DNA of 64,000 nucleotides from NCBI RefSeq assembly GCF_020618475.1, contig NZ_CP085335.1, positions 992,001 through 1,056,000 on the forward strand, given 5' to 3'. The DNA comes from Haladaptatus halobius. GTDB taxonomy: Archaea > Halobacteriota > Halobacteria > Halobacteriales > Haladaptataceae. Within the stretch, counting starts at the first letter, position 1; every line of letters begins with the position of its first letter. Below the pieces are notes generated by a model, which did not search any database, was not told where the DNA came from, and saw nothing but the letters and a program-made list of their open reading frames with translations. A program made the position numbers and the translations under genes. Shown here in pieces: positions 45,401-52,789 of the stretch.

Positions 45401-47082
45401 TCGACGGCGACGCGACCGCGTCAGGTTCTCTCCAGATCCGGGCGCGCCGGCGCGAGATTGACGCCGCAGTCCGCAACCGAATCCAGCACTTCCGGGCCAA
45501 TCCCGTAGCGTTCCACCGCAACGTCGCTGACGCACTCCTGGGATTCTCTCCCGCCGCCGCGCTGGCGATCGACGATACGGACGATCCGACGCGCCTGGCC
45601 GGTTACCTGCACGTGCTGCTGGCTCAGCCCGCCGCGGTGGTTTTCGCCCTTGACGAACACGTTGACGAGCCCCATCGCCTGCTCGCGACCCTTGGGGAGT
45701 GGCTTTACGGGACTGACGCGGCCACCGCCCGGACGGATGACGTCGCGCTCGAAAACGAGATCGCTCGACTCGAAGACGCCGTCGAAACCATAGAGGGCTT
45801 CGAGACATTATTCGCACACTTCGAACGAGAGCGGGCCGACGACTCGGACAAGGCGATCCCCCACCGCACGTCGTTCGCCCGGCTACTCGGCCAGCTTCGG
45901 AACGTCATCGCCGAGTCACCGCCGGCGGTCCCGAACCCGGACACAGCGCGGGCGGCGGCCGCGAGTGCCTTCGCCGACGCTGTCGACGACTTCCAGCTTG
46001 CGCTCACCGACCACTTCCGCCCGCTACAGGCCGTCACTGCCGGCACCGAGGCGGATATTGATGCTGGTACGGCCTTCCGCCACGGGGTGCTGGAGACGGT
46101 TCGGGTCCCGCTCGTGCGTGCGTCGTACTTCGGGGTCTACGGGAGTACGCCACAGTCCCCGGTCGGCGGGACACCGACGGACGAGACGACCCTCCGCACC
46201 CAGGCTGGGGTCGTCCTGGAGCGCGTTGACGCGAGACTGGACGCGGCCGCCGACGCGACGCCGGACGAGAAGGTGTCGATCGAGCAGGCGGTCGACGCCC
46301 AGGACGCGCGACTCCGCGCGCTCTTCGGGGACGAGTTCGTCGTGCTGCCTCCGTTCGTCCCGGCTAACGGCACGGAGTTGGCCCGCACCTTCGGGAACGA
46401 CGGTCTCCTCGCGGCGGGATCACCGCTTGCAGCAGAGACCTGGCTCCAGCCGATAGCCCAGGTCAACGAGCGCCAGGCCACCTTCCGCGAGGCGCTCTCG
46501 TACGCAGAGGCGCTTTCCGGCCGACTCATCAGGGACCTCTCGGTAGGTCAGCTCCCACACCGGCCGGAGGACGACTGGGTCGGCGTCGACGGTGTCGCCC
46601 CCGAACCAGGACAGCTGTCGCTCGTCGTGCAGTTCGGCCTCGGCCTCAGCCCGCCCGCCGTCACTGGACCGATCTGCGGGCTCTTCGTCGACGAGCACGT
46701 AGAGCACGTCCCTACGGACACGGAGACGGCGGGGCTCGCGATCAACTATGACGAGCCCGACAATCGAGCGCCACAGTCCATTCTGCTCGCCGTGCCACCG
46801 CCCGACAGCGAGTGGACGTTCGACGCCCTGGCATCTGCCGTCAGGGAGACGATTCGCCTCTATAAGTACCGTGGCGTCGACCTGGAGGACCTCCCGGACT
46901 TCGGGCACCTCCTCCCGATGCTGGCGGTCGCGTATAACACCGGAGTCCCGCCGGACACGCAATCGGTTGACTTCGAATCGCTCGGGACCGCCGATGGAAC
47001 ACGTCTGCAGGGTGTCGCCCCGTCGTACCGCGTGTTCGCGGACTACGACCTTCCGAACCGTGAGATAGGTGACGGGCGATGA
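39439..47082 (+). CDS. Giant-protein operon gene 4: 2547-residue protein
   Basis: One of the longest haloarchaeal frames to be expected, intact over 7.6 kb. After a helical coiled-coil-like N-terminus, residues about 190-260 read VALLPVRLETRFVG, LRIRVYPDQVHVDSHEPELT and DNEVHWGRTFWTRVW, the hallmark of an uncharacterised bacterial giant-protein family. There is an acidic insert near 694 (EDSTDSDSDDATGADKPAVD), a segment DLLTAESVHQLGKGNFERTA near 1344 with VVRTPREAVGVTHRTAVLF, and an Ig-like/carboxypeptidase-regulatory-type strand set near 1800. Late helical domains include AITFREALSYAEAL-like repeats. GTG start at 39439, overlapping gene 3. No enzyme motif seen; a scaffold or shell role is possible. 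Confidence 0.85.
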   Translation: MSGHVPRQRLALLRAELRTAERERNRVGMVLAAVTEFHEAVSRGDAATPPPSLSTAFDRFGPADGEDNRQESLTYLTVPLARRDDGEEETAFDRIRSTALTIDVSSFVDALEAYVEDAADWAAVAAAFEAVLGAIQGGTRTDALSLIDDLVSVFEVATEAALSYRDDRIELVCDAKSEYLTARDDPVADLDGQPVALLPVRLETRFVGPKDDSDAAAEELRIRVYPDQVHVDSHEPELTDNEVHWGRTFWTRVWLGCHKQVDRWDAGEGAGDADWIQPDPNAVPAEFRPLVDDLDPADFQAGEDGYREIKTAAWRQLTERFGTERASWLVRATAPETFADELLEAPLPNSGLAELSTLSFEPVDRRPSTWTSQPRACLLPDRWVAWLTWEDGDGKAHATTVSGPPISEPLSVGPSPEAASMWRRDGETADAVEPQEVPPGMEWLVDYSEAAATGMALSVDLESLSGFDAGRGFTRVVVLGVRGSMDADTGANRLADLLRAHHYTDGLAVLPQGTPTNVFDQESGYSSRDVPEDSVDMAAGPPSISPMDGTDGDRLARALGFTVDEDDEHVFGRVANADGTEQLDARHMNSALWPATLGYFLQHLLVSNEWVGTESLWDGEAGSGALSADERRAKLERLLPWVDAYREHFVEYVRARGPLPAIRVGTQPYGILPTGALSPDTDELPEPGTDGQPNDDSEEAGLEDSTDSDSDDATGADKPAVDEQMPSDLAGWLRRFEPSWAAAAEDLPWATGDLNDETLVRILQREGLSYDVIRRQYLTGAPRSELEARRSQVRETLRSHNMRELDPRIANLDVTGLSPAVASAARTAREPIDDNGPPPVSTEPIEPADFVDNDVSSTINALISQPPDAVRELGLVLEPETRRAVLEAVASPGLDGEDSDVGRTDGADVADVVAGMLAESEADPQTTSQIQALIEAVDRMTEAGDGDLHEPNSLLEVLLYYGTLHAYLNARVRLGTRHDDPGILAPEPQLYLPSPIPDFSGDPPYYAALSDTVPDALTAHPAVDEDDSYGDALFAGAVGATPPISLEPRLSEFTDSLSYLGERPPAALATAMVESLDLASHRLDAWWTSLSTRRLAEVREHQGLWGPSVDSYEAWEVGGDRSVGDDGRENTGDGRQDADDGREGDGDGEQPGSRLDESVLKSPGINVGAYGFIEGLAADPSDEEGEFVHAPSLQHATTAALLRSGHLAHEGDSMGQVLSVDLSADRVREALGLVYGVRDGQSLGEQLGYRFERRLVDHTIDAERVGVNVQQYRTAFREAFRLDQSVAAEAIAATDVVDGYALVRDWENYPFRRSDLPARDTNEFASLQAIVAELSDALDAVGDLLTAESVHQLGKGNFERTAASLDALAAGTTPPDPAVVRTPREAVGVTHRTAVLFGDPTTASPPPGWPTGTPVPITDYPAVPVGSASASEDGADSAETVAGVDGEAADFHIRRDAEPALDAWLGEVLPAPADVEFLATYRWSSAENRTAIDADGPSNHEHVVERTVTLDELDPSPLDLLALGGSDADQAATAFEARAAYVLLRDRPAHDPPIPVDATLEIVTTETARDDAIPVADLLAVVHSFRALVLEGRAVDGTDLAHPEDGPAPGYTPASVDMLRVRADEAEATLATVRDTLENRLAVLDPPGDDESLLSQLEAVTAAAESFVERVPVEPLIATPTMLDGDLDAELGSLAERLKKWERARPTVDEAVIVRDEPSQEVSGQLRVPESPGIAPTDIGDAGGHRRVKALAEIEGFDSLLADSSVASEEEPSSDAEEQSETGAQSPIGPVATVPDRFRNAEVTVQVWSRTPADWFERTVLTTSDEQGVFAVEIDFSGVPSGTSFAVVATVDGEVTAAKHGRVVDESAWEDTPSDGRVSLTLYDLAASVPRLSRLLWLDRERRHLAVGEGTDSPAQAVDVAIANTRWQSASKERELFDPSWSTLSESELAATDALLELATVDLSVVDSAVTGVLDVLERLGVSKALTVDGDATASGSLQIRARRREIDAAVRNRIQHFRANPVAFHRNVADALLGFSPAAALAIDDTDDPTRLAGYLHVLLAQPAAVVFALDEHVDEPHRLLATLGEWLYGTDAATARTDDVALENEIARLEDAVETIEGFETLFAHFERERADDSDKAIPHRTSFARLLGQLRNVIAESPPAVPNPDTARAAAASAFADAVDDFQLALTDHFRPLQAVTAGTEADIDAGTAFRHGVLETVRVPLVRASYFGVYGSTPQSPVGGTPTDETTLRTQAGVVLERVDARLDAAADATPDEKVSIEQAVDAQDARLRALFGDEFVVLPPFVPANGTELARTFGNDGLLAAGSPLAAETWLQPIAQVNERQATFREALSYAEALSGRLIRDLSVGQLPHRPEDDWVGVDGVAPEPGQLSLVVQFGLGLSPPAVTGPICGLFVDEHVEHVPTDTETAGLAINYDEPDNRAPQSILLAVPPPDSEWTFDALASAVRETIRLYKYRGVDLEDLPDFGHLLPMLAVAYNTGVPPDTQSVDFESLGTADGTRLQGVAPSYRVFADYDLPNREIGDGR

Positions 47083-49820
47083 CCGTCCCTCGCTCGTTTA
47101 CCCACTGGACGCGCTTGGAGCCGCACCCCCGTAACGACGAACTAACGGATGCGCTCCGCGCGCAGATTCGCGATCCGTTGTGGCTGCTCACCCGGCAGTG
47201 GCAGTTCGGAGAGTTCCACGGCGACGACGCGGGGTCGCCCGTACGCGCGGACGCGAGCGTCGAGCACGACCCAATTCGGCGCTACGACCTCGGGCCCCGA
47301 AACCGGGCTGACGACGGCGGGCCCCGGGAGTACGAGGGTGGACCCCTGGAGGCGCTCGTCGAACGCGAGCCCGTGCTGACGGCCGAGGACGACCCGCCGG
47401 CGCGCCTCGCTGCCGAGGCGGGTCAGTACTTCCTGCGGCTCCTGGCCGCACACGGCTACGAGACGGGCGAGGGGCCTTACACGGCCGAGGACTTCCCGGC
47501 GGCGCTACGCATCTCCGGCGTCGAGGGTGATCTCGACGCCGACGGACGGGCGTTCGACCGCGTAATGGCCGGCCGTGTGCTTGACGGGCAGGCGGTATTC
47601 GACGCCATCGTAGCCGCCGTGTCGAACATCGCCGCCGTCGCTGACGGTGCCACGCTGGACGTCTCGAATGCAGCCGCCCTCCCGCTTCCGACCGACGGTC
47701 GCCGAACCGAGGCGTTCGATAGCGCGATCGGGGAGTTCGTCGACTACTACCGAACCTTGTTCGACGAGCCGGAAGAGGCGGCGTCGGCGTGGCGACCGGA
47801 ACGGATGGAGTACGAGTTCGCCGTCGCGACGGGCGAGGGCGACACAGAAACCGTGTTCTCGGCCCCGGAATACGAGGGGGGGAACCTCGACTGGTACGCA
47901 TTCGCGATAGCCGACGACCGGTCGCTCGAGGGCGACGCCGACGACAGACGGGTCGACGATCTCGGCAACGATAGAGGCCGCGAGCCCGGAGACGACCCAG
48001 ACGAGGGCAATCCGGCGTCCGAGTCCACGATCCGGACGATTCCCACGCGCGCCACGTTCCCCGGGATGCCCGCAACGCGGTGGTGGGAGTTCGAGGACGC
48101 CGCCGTCACGCTCGAAGACGTTGCCGGGGCCGGTGCGAACCTCCCTCGGCTACTCCTGTTGGAGTTCGCCGTTCAGTACGGCAACGACTGGTTCCTCGTC
48201 CCAGTCGAGACTCCGGTCGGATCGCTCGAGCGCATCACGTCGCTGTCGATCACCGACTCGTTCGGCTGCAGCCAGTCCATCGAGCCGACGGTCGACAGGA
48301 CCGACGAGTGGAACGCGTTCGCTTTTCGGGACCTCCCGAACGCCGACGAACCCGGGCTGTTCGTGCCGCCGGTGCTCCCCACGTCGATCGCGTCCGATCC
48401 GGTTGAGCGTGTCATCCTCGCCCGGGACGAGCTGGCGAACCTCGGGTGGGGGATCGAGCGACTCGTCGAGGGTCCCGTTGGCGATCCGATCGATCGCGCC
48501 GAGTTCGCGTCCCCCTCGCTCAATATCGCCGCCATCTCGCCGGCCGAGGACGACGACGAGACGACCGAATTCGTCGACCTCGAGAACCTAGGGGACGACG
48601 ACCTCGACCTGGTCGGCTGGACGGTCCGACGCATCGCGGACGGCGATGAGACGACCGTCTTCGCGTTCGAGGACACGGTCATTCCTCCGAGAGGCATACT
48701 CCGCCTCCACACGGGTGCGTCCGGGCGTACACCGACGAATGGTGACCGACTCGACCGCTGCTGCGAGCGCAGTACACCTATCTGGACGGACGCGGTCGCG
48801 CTACGCGTCGTGGACGAGTCCACCGACCCTCCGCGAGTCGTCGCCAATGCGCGCCTGCGCGAGCCAAGCGAGGCGTTTGCCGACTATCGCATCTCGACGG
48901 CCGTCGAGGACCACTGGTTCCCGTTCAAAGTCGACCCGACCTCGCCGACGGACCACCGGCTGGAGCGCGCTCGGTTGCTCGACGCCGAGACGCTGGACGT
49001 CGATCCGGCACACCTCCCGGAACCCCTGGGAAGGATCCTAGACCCCGATCCCGCGCTCCTTGAGGCAGACGCCGACACGCTTCGGCTCTACGAGGAGGAA
49101 CTCACCCGTGGCGGAACGGAGGTCTCGCGCCACTACCAGCTCTCGTCCTGGTCCACCGGCCGACAGCACCTCTGGGCCGGCCGCCGCGTTCGCGCGGGCC
49201 ACGGGGAGTCTTCGAGCGATCTCCGGTTCGACTTGCTTGAGGACCGCTCCGAGACCGGCGTCTCGATCGTCGACGGGGTAGACTCCTCGGACGATTCGGA
49301 CCAGGAGACGGACAGGGACACCGACGGCGACGAGGACGACGGCACAGGCGACGGAGATAGCGATGTGGACGAGGAGATACCACGAGGAGAGACGAGCGTC
49401 GGACTGGGCGAGAACGTCGTCGCCGCCCTCGCGTACCTCTTCGGATGGCTCTCGGGGATCATCATGTTGCTCGCAGTGCACGAGAGCGGGTATGCTCGCT
49501 TTCACGCCGCACAGAGCGTCGTCATCTTCGGCGCGCTCTTCGCAGCGCGAATCTTCCTATGGGTCGCACAGGTCTTCGTTTTCGTCCTCTACAACCCGGC
49601 CTATCCGGCCGGCTTCTACTACCCGGGCGGTCCATCGGACCCCACGACCTACCTCGTGCTCTCGTGGACCGTTAGCCAGATCACTCTCGGGCTCTGGCTG
49701 GTCGTGGCGGCGCTGTGGCTCTACCTCGTTGCCTGGAGCGCTCTGGGCAGGGATCCACACGTTCCAGGTGCTGTACGCCTCGCACGTGCCCTCGCACGTC
49801 GCGTCTCACCTGACCGATAG
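47079..49820 (+). CDS. Giant-protein operon gene 5: membrane-anchored protein with lamin-tail-like domain
   Basis: 913 residues. N-terminal hallmark THWTRLEPHPRNDELTDALR and DPLWLLTRQWQFGEFHGDDA (about 9-52), typical of the same uncharacterised giant-protein set. Residues about 480-590 look like a lamin-tail (LTD) beta-sandwich: EFVDLENLGDDDLDLVGWTV and VIPPRGILRLHTGAS. After an Asp/Gly-rich acidic linker, residues about 778-907 form a DUF4870-like domain with three helices (ALAYLFGWLSGIIMLLAVHE, AQSVVIFGALFAARIFLWVA, ITLGLWLVVAALWLYLVAWS). The membrane domain would tether the whole assembly to the cytoplasmic membrane. ATGA overlap with gene 4; last gene of the operon. Confidence 0.85.
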   Translation: MTVPRSFTHWTRLEPHPRNDELTDALRAQIRDPLWLLTRQWQFGEFHGDDAGSPVRADASVEHDPIRRYDLGPRNRADDGGPREYEGGPLEALVEREPVLTAEDDPPARLAAEAGQYFLRLLAAHGYETGEGPYTAEDFPAALRISGVEGDLDADGRAFDRVMAGRVLDGQAVFDAIVAAVSNIAAVADGATLDVSNAAALPLPTDGRRTEAFDSAIGEFVDYYRTLFDEPEEAASAWRPERMEYEFAVATGEGDTETVFSAPEYEGGNLDWYAFAIADDRSLEGDADDRRVDDLGNDRGREPGDDPDEGNPASESTIRTIPTRATFPGMPATRWWEFEDAAVTLEDVAGAGANLPRLLLLEFAVQYGNDWFLVPVETPVGSLERITSLSITDSFGCSQSIEPTVDRTDEWNAFAFRDLPNADEPGLFVPPVLPTSIASDPVERVILARDELANLGWGIERLVEGPVGDPIDRAEFASPSLNIAAISPAEDDDETTEFVDLENLGDDDLDLVGWTVRRIADGDETTVFAFEDTVIPPRGILRLHTGASGRTPTNGDRLDRCCERSTPIWTDAVALRVVDESTDPPRVVANARLREPSEAFADYRISTAVEDHWFPFKVDPTSPTDHRLERARLLDAETLDVDPAHLPEPLGRILDPDPALLEADADTLRLYEEELTRGGTEVSRHYQLSSWSTGRQHLWAGRRVRAGHGESSSDLRFDLLEDRSETGVSIVDGVDSSDDSDQETDRDTDGDEDDGTGDGDSDVDEEIPRGETSVGLGENVVAALAYLFGWLSGIIMLLAVHESGYARFHAAQSVVIFGALFAARIFLWVAQVFVFVLYNPAYPAGFYYPGGPSDPTTYLVLSWTVSQITLGLWLVVAALWLYLVAWSALGRDPHVPGAVRLARALARRVSPDR

Positions 49821-49896
49821 ACCACGGCGTATCCCTGTCGCTCCCGCCGGTCCGGTACACAACACCCAAGGGAGGATCAACCGAATCCGCACACCG

Positions 49897-49970
49897 ATGA
49901 ACGAGATGATCATCAACCTGCTGGCGGCGAACGCGGACCACGCCGCGGCGTTCGCCTCGCGGTTCGACGA
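49897..49970 (+). pseudogene. 5' fragment, possibly of a beta-carbonic anhydrase
   Basis: MNEMIINLLAANADHAAAFA SRFDD is in frame from the ATG at 49897 and resembles the N-terminal helix of haloarchaeal beta-carbonic anhydrases, just before the expected 'VQDGQHP' stretch. It breaks off and is joined directly to a truncated SWIM-domain gene. Short, so identification is tentative. Confidence 0.3.
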
Positions 49971-50320
49971 CGCAGAAACGCGCACAGGCCGAATAATTTG
50001 CCTTCGACGTCGAGGCCCCTGGACTCGTTGAGGTTACCACCGAGAGCCACGAGAACCCCGCAGCCCACCAGAACAGCGTCTCCATCGACGACGTGAGCGA
50101 AGAACTGATGGCCTGTACGTGCCCGCACCACATCCACCGCAATGCCTCCTGCAAGCACATGGCTGCCGTCAAAACCGCGACTGACGATGGGACGCTCGAG
50201 GCATTCCCATCGGAGGACAGCGAAGACGATGCCGAACCAGAAGACTGTGATTGTGACGGCCTCGGTGGTTTCCCATGCTGGCCGTGCGTGCAAACGGGAC
50301 GGAAAGAACTGCCGAACTAA
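49971..50320 (+). pseudogene. SWIM zinc-finger protein, 5'-truncated with in-frame stop
   Basis: From 49973 the frame reads QKRAQAE[TAA]FAFDVEAPG, then EVTTESHENPAAHQNSV and the SWIM motif CTCPHHIHRNASCKHMAAV, ending [20 protein letters not shown] at 50318-50320. The paralogue at 51796 has EQFGF where the TAA (49994-49996) stands, so a CAA codon mutated. The 5' end is replaced by an unrelated fragment. The C-terminal part (from the ATG at 50093) could still be made. Confidence 0.7.
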
Positions 50321-50412
50321 TCTCTGCCCTCTCTCTTACTGGGTTGATTTTCAACCGGCAGTATTTAGACATTAGTCAAGAAGTAAGCGTCTGGAACGAC
50401 ATCACATGTCTA

Positions 50413-50871
50413 ATGACCTACGAAAATTTAGATACAGAATTAATCAATGTCTTACTGAATGACGGTCGAGCGAGTCTCCGTGGTATTGCCGAGGATCTAG
50501 ATGTCTCGGTAACAACGATTTCAAATCACCTCGAAGACTTGCAGGACACGGACATCATTACTGGCTACACCCCGACGATTGATTATGGTTCGTTAGGCTA
50601 CGATGTAACAGCTGTTATTCAGCTCAAAGTGGAAGGAACGGCACTTCCGGACGTCACTGCTCGTCTGCAAGATCAACCGCAGATGATCAGCGTTTACGAA
50701 GTCACCGGTGACCATGACATCATTACGATCGGCAAATATACAGATACTGATGAAATGAATCAACAGATCAAAACGCTCCTTAGTGATGCAGACATTAATG
50801 AAAGCAACACTAGTGTAGTTCTGAACACGGCTAGCGAACATGAACAGTTCGAAATTGGAGAAGAGAGCTAA
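50413..50871 (+). CDS. Lrp/AsnC family transcriptional regulator
   Basis: 152 residues from the ATG at 50413. An N-terminal helix-turn-helix ([40 protein letters not shown]) is followed by a RAM/AsnC ligand domain ([40 protein letters not shown]). Such proteins sense amino acids or other small metabolites and bind DNA as dimers or octamers. An upstream in-frame start at 50275 would overlap the SWIM remnant and is less likely. Stands alone; less GC-rich than the giant operon. Confidence 0.9.
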   Translation: MTYENLDTELINVLLNDGRASLRGIAEDLDVSVTTISNHLEDLQDTDIITGYTPTIDYGSLGYDVTAVIQLKVEGTALPDVTARLQDQPQMISVYEVTGDHDIITIGKYTDTDEMNQQIKTLLSDADINESNTSVVLNTASEHEQFEIGEES

Positions 50872-50930
50872 GATTGTAGAGCCACTCGAGAGGAGAGGTC
50901 ACTCAAGCAGATGAACATTGTTGTCTATAT

Positions 50931-51098
50931 CTATTCTAAACACGCGCTCGTGTGGCAATCTTGTACGTCGTCGCGGATACCGATACCCGCGATCACGATG
51001 AGCGCGATTCCAACCACGGCAGCAACCGTCTTGCCAGCAGTCGCGGCAAGCCAGTCGTGGCCGAACAGGGTGAACGCGCCGAGCAAGACAAACAACAT
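50931..51098 (-). CDS. Possible small membrane protein, 55 aa
   Basis: From the ATG at 51098: MLFVLLGAFTLFGHDWLAAT, then AGKTVAAVVGIALIVIAGIG and a short polar end. Two hydrophobic segments with glycine-rich helices, compatible with a two-pass micro-protein. Upstream frame is open but not protein-like. No family recognised; could be a remnant. Confidence 0.35.
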   Translation of the reverse strand: MLFVLLGAFTLFGHDWLAATAGKTVAAVVGIALIVIAGIGIRDDVQDCHTSACLE

Positions 51099-51219
51099 CT
51101 CGTTGTGTCTCGAATGTAAGTGATGGCGTTCATGGGCTAATCGGCGGATGTTGCCTGTCCCGCCCCGCCGGGAGCGGGCTGACCGACACGGCACCCCAAA
51201 AAATGGGGGGGTCTCGGCC

Positions 51220-51320
51220 TTAAATTAGACCGAGGATTTTCATCGCTGTTGCGACCGAACCGAATGCGTAGAAGGCGATTTGACTTTTTTCAGCACTTGG
51301 TCAGCGTCTTCGTCGGCCAT
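51220..51320 (-). pseudogene. Tiny hydrophobic-peptide gene with frameshift
   Basis: The ATG at 51320 opens MADEDADQVLKK, and the frame shifted at the A6 run continues SQIAFYAFGSVATAMKILGL to a TAA at 51220-51222. The joined product of about 33 residues would be acidic then hydrophobic. Followed by an A/G homopolymer-rich stretch. Weak evidence. Confidence 0.25.
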
Positions 51321-51379
51321 GGTTACTTTGCGAGGTCGGGCATCACGCCCTCTTCGCTGTCAATCCCTACGAGCGACAG

Positions 51380-51619
51380 TTATCCCGGACGAATCCATAT
51401 CATCCGACGAGCTTCGGGCTTCTTCTTTCGAATCTCGTCGTTTTCATGGAGACGGCTGAGAACGTTATACGCCGACCGTCGGGACCACCCGAGTTCGTCC
51501 GCGATCTCGCTCGTCATGTAGGGTTCGAGCGGCCTCATGACCTCTAATACGGCCTCTTCGGTGTGCTCTTGGACATACTCTCCACTCTCATTACGCGCCC
51601 TCTCATCGTTCTCTGTCAT
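51380..51619 (-). CDS. Winged-helix DNA-binding protein
   Basis: 79 residues from the ATG at 51619 (a further start exists at 51646). Core: EEAVLEVMRPLEPYMTSEIA, DELGWSRRSAYNVLSRLHEN, DEIRKKKPEARRMIWIRPG, a compact winged helix with a basic wing. Typical of small haloarchaeal repressors that sit beside mobile or stress genes. It is divergent from the SWIM-domain gene at 51796, whose leader lies between them. Confidence 0.75.
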   Translation of the reverse strand: MTENDERARNESGEYVQEHTEEAVLEVMRPLEPYMTSEIADELGWSRRSAYNVLSRLHENDEIRKKKPEARRMIWIRPG

Positions 51620-51740
51620 ACCTGTTCCTTCATTTCCGCACGACATAAGCTTATTCCTTGTATGGAAAACGGTGGTTTTATTACCTATGCCGTATAAGGA
51701 ATAAGTAGGGAGAACGGTGCCCTCAGGCGTGTCGAAACGC

Positions 51741-51762
51741 GCCGGGTGTTACAGCACCCGGC
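51741..51762 (+). other. Perfect RNA hairpin in the leader of the SWIM-domain gene
   Basis: GCCGGGTG and CACCCGGC pair over eight bases around the loop TTACAG, 34 bases before the SWIM start codon. Too far from a gene end and without a U-run, so not a simple terminator. A related hairpin lies at 16719-16740. Could be a structured 5' leader that controls translation. Confidence 0.5.
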
Positions 51763-51795
51763 ACCGGTCTTCCAAAATGCAACTCTGGAAAGACC

Positions 51796-52196
51796 ATGAG
51801 TACGAAACCGCCTGTGGAACTTGAAGCTGACGAGACGGCACAGAAACGCGCGCAGTGGGAACAGTTCGGCTTCCGCGTTGAAGCCCCCGGATGGTCGATG
51901 TGACTAACGAGAGCTACGACAACCCCGCTGAGCATCAATACGTCGTCACGCTGGACGACGTGACGGGCGAGGCAATGGCGTGCACCTGCCCGCACCATGT
52001 TCACCGTGACGCGTTCTGCAAGCACATGGCTGCCGTCGAAACCGCGACCAACAACGGTACGCTCGATGCGTTCCCGTCGGAAGACGACGAGACGGATGAA
52101 GACGATACTGAACCGGCAGAGTGCGACTGTGATGGCCTCGGTGGCTTCCCGTACTGGCCGTGCGTACGGACCGGACGGGAGGAACTGCCACACTAA
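51796..52196 (+). pseudogene. SWIM zinc-finger protein, frameshifted
   Basis: MSTKPPVELEADETAQKRAQ then WEQFGFRVEAPGW in the first frame meets a TGA; one base back the protein continues VDVTNESYDNPAEHQYVVTL, CTCPHHVHRDAFCKHMAAV (SWIM motif CxC...CxH) and DGLGGFPYWPCVRTGREELP. The full product of about 133 residues would bind zinc and probably DNA or protein. The shift lies at about 51890 (the CCCGGATGG stretch). If it is a sequence error this is an intact gene. Confidence 0.7.
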
Positions 52197-52342
52197 CCAC
52201 TCCTTTAATTTGTCAGTCAATGGATAGACACTGACGCCGAAGAGTAATCCAGAGGATGTTTGACTGGATAGTCGATTTCAGAACGGATCTCAAAACAGAA
52301 TTAGGAGCGATGCGGTTCGAACCGGGCAAAAAACGGTTCAGG

Positions 52343-52747
52343 TCAGCGACTGGCCGGGCGCCCTGCCCTGCGTTTGGCCGAGCGACCCTGCAACCACGCC
52401 CCGAGCGCACCGCCCACAGCGCCGGGGATTGCGGCGACGATGACGAACAACACGCCGAAGGCGAACAGTCCCATCGCTGCAAGTGGGCCAGCCATCAATC
52501 CCACGAGAGTCAGGACGACGAGGGCAATGATAGCCCCCGCGGCGCTTGCGACACCGCCGTTAAGCGCGCCGTCACCGAGTTTGGTTCCGGACACGTAGCC
52601 AGCCACGAGACCACCGATGATGCCGGTCACCAAAGCACCGGTGACGGGGAGTGCCATATTCGTGAATGGGACGACGGCACCACTGAGGAGGCCGACGATG
52701 ATCGTTGCGACGATTCCGTATACGATGGCTCGGAGTTTGAAGTCCAT
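52343..52747 (-). CDS. DUF5518-type membrane protein
   Basis: 134 residues from the ATG at 52747 (upstream ATG at 52765 less likely). Four glycine/alanine-rich transmembrane segments: IVYGIVATIIVGLLSGAVVP, VTGALVTGIIGGLVAGYVSG, GVASAAGAIIALVVLTLVGL and FAFGVLFVIVAAIPGAVGGA, as in haloarchaeal DUF5518 proteins. Function unknown; such proteins are common, short and often monocistronic. Confidence 0.8.
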   Translation of the reverse strand: MDFKLRAIVYGIVATIIVGLLSGAVVPFTNMALPVTGALVTGIIGGLVAGYVSGTKLGDGALNGGVASAAGAIIALVVLTLVGLMAGPLAAMGLFAFGVLFVIVAAIPGAVGGALGAWLQGRSAKRRAGRPASR

Positions 52748-52789
52748 ACCTAATGGTAGACTCACAACATCTTAACTAATTTTCATAAT

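Noticed and set aside
28993..49820. Contractile injection system (tailocin/eCIS)
   Set aside because: No sheath, tube, baseplate, spike or AAA ATPase gene can be recognised in the operon or near it.
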